The position numbers and the translations under genes are program-made. Under the pieces are notes generated by a model. It saw only the letters and a list, made by a program, of their open reading frames with translations, ran no database searches and had not been told where the DNA came from. Source: an uncultured beta proteobacterium (lineage in GTDB: Bacteria; Pseudomonadota; Gammaproteobacteria; Burkholderiales; Burkholderiaceae). From it: 64,000 nucleotides of DNA. Position 1 is the first letter of the stretch, and each line of letters starts with the position of its first letter. Positions 37,937 through 47,991 of the stretch are shown here, piece by piece. The stretch covers positions 1 through 64,000 of the forward strand of contig CAIOIX010000160.1 of NCBI GenBank assembly GCA_903858445.1. Direction: 5' to 3'.

Positions 37937-39000
37937 ATAAGATGAACACACTGAAAACAGTATCTGTAGCAAGAGCAGAAGAATTTATTGCCGAAGTACT
38001 TTCTGCTGCAGGGGTTCCTGAGGGTGATGCGCAACTAGTAGGTCGGTTAATGGTGCGCTCTGATCTCGCTGGAGCTGATGGGCATGGTATTTTTCGTTTA
38101 CCTGCCTATATGAAGCGTATTAAAGCTGGTGGCGCCAATTTACATCCAAAGATTGTGTTGGAAAAAGATCGTGGCGCATCAGCTTTATTAAATGGGGATA
38201 GCGCTCTAGGTCACTTGGTGATGGCTAAATCAGTAGAGCTGGCTACAGACCGAGCTCGTCAATTTGGGGTTGCCTGGATTGGTAGTCATCACGGTAATCA
38301 TTCAGGGGCTGCCTCTGTTTATGTGCGCATGATTGCGGAAGCCGGTTTAGTGGGTATTTATATGGCGGTCGGTAACGCTAACCACATGGCCCCTTGGGGT
38401 GGGATTGATTTGCTCTTATCTACTAATCCAATCGCAATTGCGGTACCCGCTAAAAATCGCCCCATCGTTCTGCTCGATATGGCGACCACAGTTGCAGCTT
38501 ACGGCAAAGTGAAATTGGCCGCTCAACGGGGGGAGCAAATGCCGGAAGGCTGGATGATTGATAAACAGGGTAAACCTTTGACCGATCCACAGCGCTCTGG
38601 TGAGGGTTCCTTACTGCCGATTGGGGATTACAAGGGCTATGGCCTAGCTTTAATGGTGAGCTTGCTGGCGGGCTCATTGAATGGCGCTGCTGCTGGTAAA
38701 GATACGATTGATTTCAATGAGCATCACGATATTGAAACAAATACGGGGCAGGTGGTGATTGCAGTTGATCCTTCCGCTTTTGGGGACGTCGATGTATTTT
38801 TGGAGCGAGTTACTAAGGTAGTCGAGGATATTGCGCAGTCAAGCAAATTACCAGGAGTTGAGCACATTCACATACCCGGAGAGGGTGCCGCAGCAACTTC
38901 TGCAAAACGCACTCAAGATGGCATTCCAATTTCACCTGAATTGCTCGCCAGTTTGAATGCGTGTGCTGCCGAGTGGGGAGTGCCCACTTTGGCTTTGTAA
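37933..39000 (+). CDS. Malate/L-lactate (Ldh-family) dehydrogenase
   Basis: RSDLAGADGHGIFRLPAY, GSHHGNHSGAA, GDYKGYGLALMVSLLAGSLNGAA. The ATG at 37933 gives an ATGA overlap with the upstream gene. Confidence 0.92.
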   Translation: MNKMNTLKTVSVARAEEFIAEVLSAAGVPEGDAQLVGRLMVRSDLAGADGHGIFRLPAYMKRIKAGGANLHPKIVLEKDRGASALLNGDSALGHLVMAKSVELATDRARQFGVAWIGSHHGNHSGAASVYVRMIAEAGLVGIYMAVGNANHMAPWGGIDLLLSTNPIAIAVPAKNRPIVLLDMATTVAAYGKVKLAAQRGEQMPEGWMIDKQGKPLTDPQRSGEGSLLPIGDYKGYGLALMVSLLAGSLNGAAAGKDTIDFNEHHDIETNTGQVVIAVDPSAFGDVDVFLERVTKVVEDIAQSSKLPGVEHIHIPGEGAAATSAKRTQDGIPISPELLASLNACAAEWGVPTLAL

Positions 39001-39074
39001 AGCATCAATAAGCTGCTAAGCTGATTTTGTAAAAACTGTAATAACAAATTATAAAAAAATAATAGGAGAGTTAA

Positions 39075-40055
39075 ATGAAGTTTTTATCCATTGCGGTGCT
39101 CAGCTGTCGCATCTTCCTTGCGGCTTCTTTTGCGCTTGCCGTAAACTCAGTTTTTGCCGCATATCCTGACAAGCCGATCAAAATGTTGATTGGTTATGCG
39201 CCAGGGAGCTCAACCGATATTGTTGGTCGTATGGTTGCCCAAGATCTTAGTTTGCTATTGAAGCAGCCTATTATTGTTGAGAATCGCGGCGGGGCTGCTG
39301 GAAGTATTGCGGCTGATGCAGTTGCCAAAGCTGTGCCAGATGGCTACACCATTTTGTTTGCCCAAAATGGTTTAGCGATTACCGTTGCTGCTAATCCAAA
39401 ACTCCCATTTAATGGCATGAAGGATTTGATTCCAGTGGTAGGTGTTTCTGCAACACCGCATATTTTGATTGTGAACAATAACTCCCCAATTAAAAGCGTT
39501 GCCGAACTAATTGCAGATTTAAAAGCTAACCCCGGTAAGCGTAGTTTTGCTTCCTCAGGAATTGGCAACTCTGATCATATGGCTGGCGAGTTATTTTTAT
39601 CTTTAACTAATACCCAGGCCATTCATGTGCCCTATAAAGGCGGCTCTCCTGCGGCAACTGACGTGCTCGGCGGCCAAATTGATTTCTATTTCGCTGGCAT
39701 GCCTGTGGGTTACCCACTATATAAGGCTGACAAAGTTCGCGGCCTCGCGGTAACAAGTAAGCATCGTTTTAGCGGCACTCCTGAGTTACCTACAGTTTTA
39801 GAGTCAGGTGTCGCGGAGTACGACATGGCCTTATGGCAAGGTGTTTTTGTACCTGCTAGCACGCCTAAGGCTGTTATTGCTACGCTGACTGCTAGCGTTT
39901 TAAAGGTATTAGATACCCCAGAGATGAAGGACCGCTTTATTAAGGCCGGCGTACAAATTGCACCATTAAATCAAGCGCGTTTTAGCGACCTGTATTTTTC
40001 AGATATCACCCGCTGGAAGCGGGTGATAGAGAAGTCCAATATTAAGTTAGATTAA
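39075..40055 (+). CDS. Bug-family tripartite tricarboxylate-type solute-binding protein
   Basis: YPDKPIKMLIGYAPGSSTDIVGRMVAQDL, VENRGGAAGSIAADAVAKAVPDGYTILF. Confidence 0.93.
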   Translation: MKFLSIAVLSCRIFLAASFALAVNSVFAAYPDKPIKMLIGYAPGSSTDIVGRMVAQDLSLLLKQPIIVENRGGAAGSIAADAVAKAVPDGYTILFAQNGLAITVAANPKLPFNGMKDLIPVVGVSATPHILIVNNNSPIKSVAELIADLKANPGKRSFASSGIGNSDHMAGELFLSLTNTQAIHVPYKGGSPAATDVLGGQIDFYFAGMPVGYPLYKADKVRGLAVTSKHRFSGTPELPTVLESGVAEYDMALWQGVFVPASTPKAVIATLTASVLKVLDTPEMKDRFIKAGVQIAPLNQARFSDLYFSDITRWKRVIEKSNIKLD

Positions 40056-40064
40056 TTTAGTACT

Positions 40065-40100
40065 GCCAACTGCTGCTTAGCCACTCAAGCGGCAGTTGGC
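40065..40100. terminator. Bidirectional hairpin at convergent gene ends
   Basis: GCCAACTGCTGC-ttagccactcaa-GCGGCAGTTGGC, 12-bp stem with one mismatch. Confidence 0.6.
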
Positions 40101-42097
40101 CTTAACTTTAAATGCCGCATAGTTTGGGTGGCTATCACTAAACCAAATCCAATGAATCCAAGCAGGTCTGCTTCGGTGGCTGGGTATGCTAAAGCCACAC
40201 CAGAGACCACCATCAAAATGCGCTCATAGATTTTGGTTTTCTCAATAAACCAACCTTGAAGTCCGCCTGCCAGGCAAATGATGCCAACCACTGCGGTAAA
40301 GGTGATCCAGGCAATCTGCATCCAATTGGCTTGAGCAAGTGCATCTGTAGAGCCCATTAACAAAAGACTTACGCCAGATTTGTCGAGCACAAACATGAAT
40401 GGCACCAAGATTGCAGGCGCTACATATTTCCAAGTTTGTAACGTTGTCTTGTAGGGATTTCCTTTGCAGATTGCCGCCGCTGCAAAAGGAGAGAGTGCAG
40501 TAGGGGGAGACACCTCTGACAGCACAGCGTAATAGAAGATAAACATGTGCGCTGCAAATGCAGGGACACCCAAATTAATGAGGGCAGGTGCTGCAATCAC
40601 GGCACAGATGATGTATGAGGCCGTTACTGGCACCGCAAGCCCTACAACCCACACTACAAGTGAAGTGAAGATAGCCGTGAGTAAGAGTGAGCCACCCGCA
40701 TACTGAATGACAATAGAACTGAACTTGAGACCCAAGCCTGTTAGGGTCACCGTGCCAACAATTAAGCCTGCGCCTGCACAAGTAGCCGCAATTGCGAGTA
40801 CACCCGTTGAGCCTGAAGCCAGCGCTTTAGTGAGGTTTGAGTTATATAAACCGCCTAAGATTGGCCCTTTACCCTTGAACCATGCCCATGGAATGATCGC
40901 GGTATCTTCACGCAACATACTAGAAAGTGCGGAGACTACAGTTGCCCAGAACACTGACATCACTGGCGAGAAGCCAAATAGCATGAAGACAACAATGGAA
41001 ATGAGCGAGAAGAAGTGGAACCAATATTTTTTGGTTAACTGCCAAGCGGTTTCTGCTGCCTGGAAATGAATATTCTTCATGCCGTATTTACGAACATCAA
41101 TTTCCACCATCACGAATAAGCCGAGATAGAAAAGAATCGTTGGAATGGTCGCCATTAGCAACACATCTAAATAAGAAATCTTTAAGAAATCCGCAATCAA
41201 GAACGCAGCGGCACCCAGCACAGGCGGGGAGATGATGGCACCCAAGCCGCCGGCAGCCAATAAACCACCTGCAGCGTTTCTTTCGTATCCTACTTTTTCT
41301 AACATGGGGGCTGCAACAGAGCCAACCGTAACGGTAGTGGCTACACCAGATCCAGAAGGGCCGCCCAATAAGAATGAAGACATCACGATAGTTCTGCCAA
41401 CCCCGGATGACTTGCCACCCATTGCAGCAAATGAGAAGTCGATGAAGAACTTGCCAGCCCCGGTAAATTGTAAGAAGGCGCCAAAGATAGTAAAGAGAAT
41501 GATGAGGGTTGCCGAAACGTCTACTGCAGTTCCATAGATGCCTTCAAGGGTCATATACATATAACCAACCAAACGATCAAGGCCATAGCCTTTGTGTGTC
41601 CATGGTGCTGGTAGGTAGTTGCCAAATAATGCATAAGCCAAAAATAGACCTGTTACCCCAACCAAGATCATGCCATTCGTTCTACGGACGCTTTCCAGAA
41701 TTAATAGAATGAGTCCCAGGCCAACAATGACATCCGTTGGGTTTGGCGCGGTATTTCTATCGGCGAAGTCATCGCCACCGCTGAGGATGTAGTAAGCAAT
41801 AGCTACTGAGCCGATAGCAAATAAGATATCCCACCACATTAAGCGATTTCTAAAACGGTTCGCAATGGGAAAGCTGAGGAAAACTAAAAACAGAACTAGC
41901 GCAACGTGAATGACTCTCAGTTGTTGCGTAGGAACGATAGAGTAGGCAGCGTATAAGTGAAACAAAGACATGCCAACAGCCACTAGGGTGATGAATTTCG
42001 CTAGCATTCCCTTGTAATTATTAGAGTCGCCTTCCTCTTGCTTTATAAAGGCGTCTAATTTTTCTTGTGTTTCGTTATCAATCACGTTTTCACTCAT
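40085..42097 (-). CDS. TRAP transporter fused permease (TAXI type)
   Basis: About 670 aa polytopic protein; GSVAAPMLEKVGYERNAAGGLLAAGGLGAIISPPVLGAAAFLIADF; FYYAVLSEVSPPTALSPFAAAAI. Confidence 0.95.
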   Translation of the reverse strand: MSENVIDNETQEKLDAFIKQEEGDSNNYKGMLAKFITLVAVGMSLFHLYAAYSIVPTQQLRVIHVALVLFLVFLSFPIANRFRNRLMWWDILFAIGSVAIAYYILSGGDDFADRNTAPNPTDVIVGLGLILLILESVRRTNGMILVGVTGLFLAYALFGNYLPAPWTHKGYGLDRLVGYMYMTLEGIYGTAVDVSATLIILFTIFGAFLQFTGAGKFFIDFSFAAMGGKSSGVGRTIVMSSFLLGGPSGSGVATTVTVGSVAAPMLEKVGYERNAAGGLLAAGGLGAIISPPVLGAAAFLIADFLKISYLDVLLMATIPTILFYLGLFVMVEIDVRKYGMKNIHFQAAETAWQLTKKYWFHFFSLISIVVFMLFGFSPVMSVFWATVVSALSSMLREDTAIIPWAWFKGKGPILGGLYNSNLTKALASGSTGVLAIAATCAGAGLIVGTVTLTGLGLKFSSIVIQYAGGSLLLTAIFTSLVVWVVGLAVPVTASYIICAVIAAPALINLGVPAFAAHMFIFYYAVLSEVSPPTALSPFAAAAICKGNPYKTTLQTWKYVAPAILVPFMFVLDKSGVSLLLMGSTDALAQANWMQIAWITFTAVVGIICLAGGLQGWFIEKTKIYERILMVVSGVALAYPATEADLLGFIGFGLVIATQTMRHLKLRPTAA

Positions 42098-42156
42098 GTC
42101 TCAACCTATTTTTATTTGTATGTTTACTTGTATGGCACTACTTCAGTACAAAAATA

Positions 42157-42180
42157 AAGGGGTGAACTAAGTCACCCCTT
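42157..42180 (-). terminator. Intra-operon hairpin between the TAXI binding-protein and permease genes
   Basis: AAGGGGTGA-actaag-TCACCCCTT; followed on the minus strand by TTATTTTTGT. Confidence 0.7.
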
Positions 42181-42189
42181 GTGCGATGC

Positions 42190-43140
42190 TTAATTTACCT
42201 TGATATTCTTTTCTTTGAAGAATTTCAAAGCGCCCGCATGAAATTCAATGGGGGTAGATTTTTGTTTTTGATTCTCAAGGGAGACATTCATGTACTCCTG
42301 GTGGGTGCGCACGAGCTCTAGCTTGTTGTCAAAGACCGCCTTCACAATTTTGTAAGCCTCTATATCTGGCATATTGGCATTGACCACCAAAATATTTGCC
42401 ACGGCTGCCACTTTGTTATCTTTCGACATGCCGCTATAGGTAGCCTTTGGAATCACCGTTGCAAAATATAAGTTGCCATATTTTTTATTCATGGCGGCGA
42501 TTTCATCAGTGGTGTCGACCATCACAATTTTTGTGCCGGGCGTATTGGCTAAGTCAGTAACGGCTGCTGTTGGCAAACCACCAACCCAAAAGAAAGCGTC
42601 AATCTTACGATCCTTAACAGCATTAACGGACTCTGCAACGCTCAAACGCTCGCGTTTTACATCTTTATCTTTATCAAGGCCAGCAGATTCAAGCAAACGG
42701 AAAGCCATGACTTCAGTAGCGCTACCAGGGGCGCCAGTACTAATGCGCTTACCCTTGAGGTCTTTCATTGATTTAATACCAGTGCCTTCAACCGTCACAA
42801 CGTGCATTAGATTTGGATAAAGAACCAGTAGGGTACGCAAATCCACCTTCTTGCCTGAAAATTTACCTTCACCAATTTGTGCATCTTTTGCCGCATCAGC
42901 CATCACAAAGCCGACGTATGGCTTACCAGTACCAATTAGGTTCAGGTTATCGACTGAGCCGCCCGTGACTTCAGCGGTTGCAGACATGCCCGGAACCTTG
43001 CTAGAGAGAACTGAAGCAAGACCGCCACCCATTGGGTAATAAACACCGCCTGTGCCACCTGTAGCAATAGAAATATTTTGCGCTTGAGCGCCTCCCCATA
43101 GTAGGACCATGGATAGGGCTAATATTTTTATAAATTTCAT
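42190..43140 (-). CDS. TAXI-family TRAP transporter solute-binding protein
   Basis: Signal peptide, ISIATGGTGGVYYPMGGGLASVLS, GKRISTGAPGSATEVMAFRLLESAG. Confidence 0.95.
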   Translation of the reverse strand: MKFIKILALSMVLLWGGAQAQNISIATGGTGGVYYPMGGGLASVLSSKVPGMSATAEVTGGSVDNLNLIGTGKPYVGFVMADAAKDAQIGEGKFSGKKVDLRTLLVLYPNLMHVVTVEGTGIKSMKDLKGKRISTGAPGSATEVMAFRLLESAGLDKDKDVKRERLSVAESVNAVKDRKIDAFFWVGGLPTAAVTDLANTPGTKIVMVDTTDEIAAMNKKYGNLYFATVIPKATYSGMSKDNKVAAVANILVVNANMPDIEAYKIVKAVFDNKLELVRTHQEYMNVSLENQKQKSTPIEFHAGALKFFKEKNIKVN

Positions 43141-43170
43141 TCTTTTGTCTCCTATTGAATGAGGTCTTGA

Positions 43171-44097
43171 TTAAAGACCGGGCATGCTGAAATTCATTTT
43201 TTGTAGCTCGCCGAGCAACTTAGTTTGCTGGTCTGCACTTAACTGCATGAGTGGTGGACGCACTCTGAGCCACTCAGGATTTTTGCTGAAATGAGCAACG
43301 GCAGTTTTCATGCCTGCAATCATTTGGTATTGAGCAAAGACTGCGCGCACTTTATCTAAGTCTGCTTGTTTTTGGTCGGCATCAGCTGCATGCCAATTGG
43401 CCGCTAGATCAGCGATCGCTTTTGGATTGACGTTAGCCGTTGCTGAGATGCAACCAACACCACCAGCGCGCAATGTGCGCATCAGGAAACTTTCGCTACC
43501 GGCATACACGCGAAAGCCTGCTGGAGCCAATAGTTTGATTACAGATTCGGTATAGGCCCAATCGCCAGAGCTATCTTTCATACCAATAACAGTCTTTGGA
43601 TACTCTTTTACTAAACGCTCGAGCAAAGATAAGCTTAAGGTAATTTTAGTAACAGGGGGAATGTTGTAAATATAGACTTGCAATGCTGCATCGCCTACCT
43701 TTTGAATGACTTCAGAGTAATAAGCGAAGAGACCATCATCGGTGACATCTTTGTAATAGAAGGGCGGCAACATCAACACGCCAGCGCATTTGTGATTGAC
43801 GGCATGACGAGTCATGCTGACTGTTGCATCAATTGATGTAGCTCCTGTGCCAGGCATCATATGGGCAGGATTGAGACCACCTTCAATCAGCGCTGTCAAA
43901 GTGTTCATTTTTTGTGGGGCTGACATGGAGTTTGCTTCAGAGTTTGTACCAAACACTGCTTGGCCAACTCCATTTGCTTCAAGCCACTGACATTGTTTCA
44001 GTAGAGTCTTGGGATCAGGATTGCCATCTTCCTTGAAGGGTGTGAGTACTGGCGATAAAACTGCTGGCAATGTAGAAGGATGCAAAGTGATGGTCAT
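43171..44097 (-). CDS. Dihydrodipicolinate synthase-family aldolase/lyase
   Basis: VFGTNSEANSM, YIYNIPPVTK, VIGMKDSSGDW (Schiff-base Lys), RVYAGSE. Confidence 0.93.
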   Translation of the reverse strand: MTITLHPSTLPAVLSPVLTPFKEDGNPDPKTLLKQCQWLEANGVGQAVFGTNSEANSMSAPQKMNTLTALIEGGLNPAHMMPGTGATSIDATVSMTRHAVNHKCAGVLMLPPFYYKDVTDDGLFAYYSEVIQKVGDAALQVYIYNIPPVTKITLSLSLLERLVKEYPKTVIGMKDSSGDWAYTESVIKLLAPAGFRVYAGSESFLMRTLRAGGVGCISATANVNPKAIADLAANWHAADADQKQADLDKVRAVFAQYQMIAGMKTAVAHFSKNPEWLRVRPPLMQLSADQQTKLLGELQKMNFSMPGL

Positions 44098-44109
44098 GCT
44101 GACTCCAAG

Positions 44110-45039
44110 TTAATTTGGTACTTCTGTAAGAAGTGGCTGTTGATTAAAAAAGGCTTCTAAATTATCTACGGCTAAGTTGGTCATTGCTATCCGTGTTTCC
44201 GAGGTAGCGCTGCCAATGTGTGGCGTTAGTAAAACATTATCTAGACTTAAGAACGCTGGGTCGGGATTGGGTTCATTGTCGAACACATCGAGTGCTGCAC
44301 CAGCAATTCTTTTATGTTGCAGTGCATATAAAAGTGCTCTCTCATCCACTACGCTTCCGCGCGCAATATTGACAAGGTATGAAGTTGGTCCTAGAGCCTC
44401 CAGAATGTCCGCATTAATGACTTTGTCTGTTGCTGGACTGGCTGGGCAGGCTAAGAAAAGAATGTCAGATTCCATGGCTAGATCTTTAACGTGAGAGATA
44501 AAGCGGTAGGGCACATCCTTTTTGGAGGGGCCGCTGTAAATCAGCTCGACCTTAAAGGGTTCAAGTCGTTTTGCCAAATCCTGCCCAATTCGCCCCATAC
44601 CAAGGATGCCGACTTTTTTACCGGCTAAGGTGGTGGTTAAGGGGAAAAGTCCTTTAGACCATGCGCCGCTTTTTAGAAACTCCTGGGATTGAGGGAGGCG
44701 GCGTATGAGCCCAAACATCATGCCGATCGCTAGCTCACAAACTGCATCATTTAAGACCCCGGGAGTATTGGAAGCCTTGATACCTTGCTGCTTAAGGTAT
44801 TCCAGCGGTAAATTATCGTAACCGACACCACACGTTGTCACCAGGCGAATGCTCGGTATTTGCTTTACTAAAGCCTCGGGTAGTTTGGTGTTTGAGCGTA
44901 CTAAAATGGCCTGAAAGTGACCTTCTGGTGCTGGTGCATTAGGATCTAAGAGGAAGGTAGGATTAAAACGGCGATTGATTTCCGCCTGCATCAGGTCAGG
45001 GAAATATCCGACCTGCAGTACTGAATTGACTGGGATCAT
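44110..45039 (-). CDS. D-isomer specific 2-hydroxyacid dehydrogenase
   Basis: GILGMGRIGQDLAKRL, NIARGSVVDERALLYALQ, DVFDNEPNPDPAFLSLDNVLLTPHIGSAT. Confidence 0.94.
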   Translation of the reverse strand: MIPVNSVLQVGYFPDLMQAEINRRFNPTFLLDPNAPAPEGHFQAILVRSNTKLPEALVKQIPSIRLVTTCGVGYDNLPLEYLKQQGIKASNTPGVLNDAVCELAIGMMFGLIRRLPQSQEFLKSGAWSKGLFPLTTTLAGKKVGILGMGRIGQDLAKRLEPFKVELIYSGPSKKDVPYRFISHVKDLAMESDILFLACPASPATDKVINADILEALGPTSYLVNIARGSVVDERALLYALQHKRIAGAALDVFDNEPNPDPAFLSLDNVLLTPHIGSATSETRIAMTNLAVDNLEAFFNQQPLLTEVPN

Positions 45040-45123
45040 GTCTCACTTACTTTTTTATTGAAATAATGATGTCATTGTAAGTGGATTCGTATTCTACTTT
45101 TACCTCTTTTAGGAGAAAACCAG

Positions 45124-46065
45124 ATGTTGTTTACCCCAGCTGAAACTAAAGTAGTGATTGTAGGTGGCGGCACTATGGGTGCCGATGTGGCCGCCGTCTG
45201 CGCGCGCGGTGGTTGTGCTGTTCAAGTGGTTGAGCTGACAACCGAGAGGCGCGCTCTTTTGCCCGATTACTTTGCGAGCACTATGACCGACTTGGGTTGT
45301 GAGAATCGTATTCATTTATTGACTGTGGCCGGCTCTCTTGAGGAGGTTGACTGGTCTGATATCGATTTGGTGATTGAGTGCGTTCCAGAGCGCTTGGACA
45401 TCAAGCAAGAGTTATTTGCAAAGCTAGAGAAGTACGCAAAACCTGAGGCAGTGTTGGCTAGCAATAGCACCAGCTTTCCCATTAGCCAAATTGCAAGCGG
45501 TCTGAAAACAGCTGCGCGCATGATTGGACTGCATTTTTTTATGCCAGCCCATTTAATCCCATGTGTGGAGGTTGTTTATGGCGAGAAGACTTCCCCAATG
45601 GTGGGCGAAAGCCTGTCCCGTTTAATGACGGCATGTGGCATGGTGCCGGTTACTGTGAAGAAGGATTTGCCCGGATTTTTGGCTAATCGCTTGCAGCATG
45701 CCTTGTCGCGCGAGGCTTTTTCTATGGTGGATGAAGGCATTTGCACTCCAGAGGATATTGATAAGGCGGTGCGTTTTGGTTTTGGATTCCGATACATTGC
45801 GGCTGGGCCTGCTATGCAGCGAGATCATGCAGGTCTGGAAGTGCACGCTGCCGGGGGTACAACCATCTACCCTACTCTGAATAACTCTTCAACTATTGCC
45901 AAATGCTTAAGCGAACGTGTTGCCAGCGGAAAATTTGGTATGAAAACGGGTGAAGGATTTTTTCAATGGACTGCAGAAACCATTAAGGCCGAACGTGAGC
46001 GATATCAAAAGGCATTACGGGCCGGCTTAAAAATTATTCAAAAAGACTTGCCAGAAATTAAGTAA
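45124..46065 (+). CDS. 3-hydroxyacyl-CoA dehydrogenase-family NAD-dependent dehydrogenase (paralog of 35767..36696)
   Basis: IVGGGTMGADVAAV, GLHFFMPAHLIPCVEVVYGE, PGFLANRLQHALSREAF. Confidence 0.9.
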   Translation: MLFTPAETKVVIVGGGTMGADVAAVCARGGCAVQVVELTTERRALLPDYFASTMTDLGCENRIHLLTVAGSLEEVDWSDIDLVIECVPERLDIKQELFAKLEKYAKPEAVLASNSTSFPISQIASGLKTAARMIGLHFFMPAHLIPCVEVVYGEKTSPMVGESLSRLMTACGMVPVTVKKDLPGFLANRLQHALSREAFSMVDEGICTPEDIDKAVRFGFGFRYIAAGPAMQRDHAGLEVHAAGGTTIYPTLNNSSTIAKCLSERVASGKFGMKTGEGFFQWTAETIKAERERYQKALRAGLKIIQKDLPEIK

Positions 46066-47263
46066 TGTCTTGAATGTGGAATTTGCGCAGATGGGGCGCT
46101 AGCTTGTAGGTAATTAAAACAACCCCTACTGTTGCAATTCCACCAAAGATAATTGAAGGAATGAGACCCATGAGGCTTGCGGCAATGCCAGATTCAAGGG
46201 CGCCTAATTCATTGGATGAGCCAATAAAAATACCGTTGATTGCACTAATGCGACCACGCATGTGATTGGGAGTAGTTAGTTGCACAATGCTGCTGCGAAT
46301 GACTACGGAAATGGAGTCACAACAACCCGAGATGAATAAGAAAGCAGCGCAAATCCAAAGGTGTGAAGATAGTCCGAATCCAATGATTGCCAAGCCGAAC
46401 CCCGCAACTGATATCAGTAGATACTTGCCTGAGTCCTTTAGGATAGGGCGGGTAGCCAAGTAGATTCCCGTTAAGACTGAGCCGGCTGCAGGTGCCGCCC
46501 TCAAGATGCCCAGAATCTCGGGGCCAGCATGCAAAACCTCGCTGACAAAAGCGGGCAAGATCGATACGGCACCCCCAAATAACACTGCAAACATATCCAG
46601 CGCCATGGTGCTGAGAATAAGCTCATGTTTTCTGACGTAATCAAAGCCCTCCATGAAGCTTTTTAAGAAGTGGGTTGCTTTGCTAGAGGAAGTTTCTTGC
46701 TGAGCCTTAATAAGGGTTACACCGTAAAGACTGATGCAGCCGCAGACGGCGGCAAGCGCATAGGTCCAGGTAAGACTAGTGAACCCAATCATCAGTCCGC
46801 CCAATCCAGGACCCGCGACTACGCAGATTTGGAAGGATGCATTGGCATACGCCATATATTTGGTGAGCTGATCTCGCGGAATAATTTGCCCAAACAGCGC
46901 TTGGTAGGAGGGGCGCAGTAAGGCTCTCGCGATACCAATAAAACCAACGGCCGTATATATTAAAGGTACTGGTGGCGATACGAGTTCCAGTGCAATTGCT
47001 GTCAAAAATAAGGCAACCAGAATGTGGATGGTGGCTGCAATTGCGGAAATCAGCTTGCGGGAATGATGATCAACGGCATGCCCTGAATACAGCGCCAGAG
47101 CAAAATAGGGCACAAGTTCGGCGAGTCCAATTAACCCTAATGAGACTACGCTATGGGTAATCTCATAGAGATGCCAGCCCACGGCAACCATCATGATTTG
47201 ATAGCTTAGGGTTGCACCAACACGGTATAGCAATAAAGTTCTAAAGGCTTGGCTTGTTTTCAT
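46058..47263 (-). CDS. MFS transporter (EntS-like)
   Basis: RTLLLYRVGATLSYQIMMVAVGWHLYEIT, about 12 TMs, NHMRGRISAINGIFIGSSNELGALESG. Confidence 0.88.
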   Translation of the reverse strand: MKTSQAFRTLLLYRVGATLSYQIMMVAVGWHLYEITHSVVSLGLIGLAELVPYFALALYSGHAVDHHSRKLISAIAATIHILVALFLTAIALELVSPPVPLIYTAVGFIGIARALLRPSYQALFGQIIPRDQLTKYMAYANASFQICVVAGPGLGGLMIGFTSLTWTYALAAVCGCISLYGVTLIKAQQETSSSKATHFLKSFMEGFDYVRKHELILSTMALDMFAVLFGGAVSILPAFVSEVLHAGPEILGILRAAPAAGSVLTGIYLATRPILKDSGKYLLISVAGFGLAIIGFGLSSHLWICAAFLFISGCCDSISVVIRSSIVQLTTPNHMRGRISAINGIFIGSSNELGALESGIAASLMGLIPSIIFGGIATVGVVLITYKLAPHLRKFHIQDIT

Positions 47264-47307
47264 GAATTCCCATCAGTTTAATGGGGATAGTGTTTTATCC
47301 TATAGGC

Positions 47308-47991
47308 ATGAAGAAAATCATTCGAGTTTGGGACTTGCCAATACGCCTCTTTCACTGGCTGCTGGTGGTCTGCATTATTGGTAGCATCATCAGTGTCAAT
47401 ATTGGTGGGAATGCCATTCAATGGCACGCTTATTGTGGCTATGCCATTTTGATCCTGCTGGTCTTTAGAGTTACTTGGGGTTTGGTAGGCTCAACCCACG
47501 CTCGCTTTACTAACTTCATACCCAGTAAAGCAACTTTATTCAATTATGTGAGTGGTAAATCTCAGGCAGTTTTAGGGCACAACCCTTTAGGCGCTATATC
47601 GGTAGTGGTCTTGTTAGTCGCTCTATTGATTCAGGCGATCACGGGTTTATTTGCCGATGATGAAATTGCCTTCCAAGGCCCCTTGGCCAAATATGTTTCT
47701 GAGTCCGTAATGGGGATATTTTCTCAAATTCATGAGGCTAATTCTGGCTTGATTTATGGTTTGATTGGATTGCATCTTGCCGCGATTTTCTATTACCAAA
47801 AAATCAAGGGTGAGAACTTAATTAAGCCTATGTTGGTCGGCGATAAAGAAATTGACCCAAGCGAGGTGGCAAAATATTCACCTACTGACTTGGGTCAAGC
47901 CTCCAAGGATGGAGGTTTGCAACGCGGCTTGGCTTTGTTGTTGCTAAGCCTGATTGCAGTCGCTGTTGGTTACTTAATTACTTCTTCTTAA
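47308..47991 (+). CDS. Cytochrome b561-family membrane protein
   Basis: RVWDLPIRLFHWLLVVCIIG, WHAYCGYAILILLVFRVTWGLVGSTHARF. Confidence 0.9.
   Translation: MKKIIRVWDLPIRLFHWLLVVCIIGSIISVNIGGNAIQWHAYCGYAILILLVFRVTWGLVGSTHARFTNFIPSKATLFNYVSGKSQAVLGHNPLGAISVVVLLVALLIQAITGLFADDEIAFQGPLAKYVSESVMGIFSQIHEANSGLIYGLIGLHLAAIFYYQKIKGENLIKPMLVGDKEIDPSEVAKYSPTDLGQASKDGGLQRGLALLLLSLIAVAVGYLITSS

Noticed and set aside
40707-41537. Antisense ORFs of 120 aa (40707..41069) and 101 aa (41232..41537) opposite the TRAP permease
   Set aside because: Pro/Lys/Glu-rich composition typical of the reverse strand of a hydrophobic gene; no RBS or family motif, and the sense gene is well supported.
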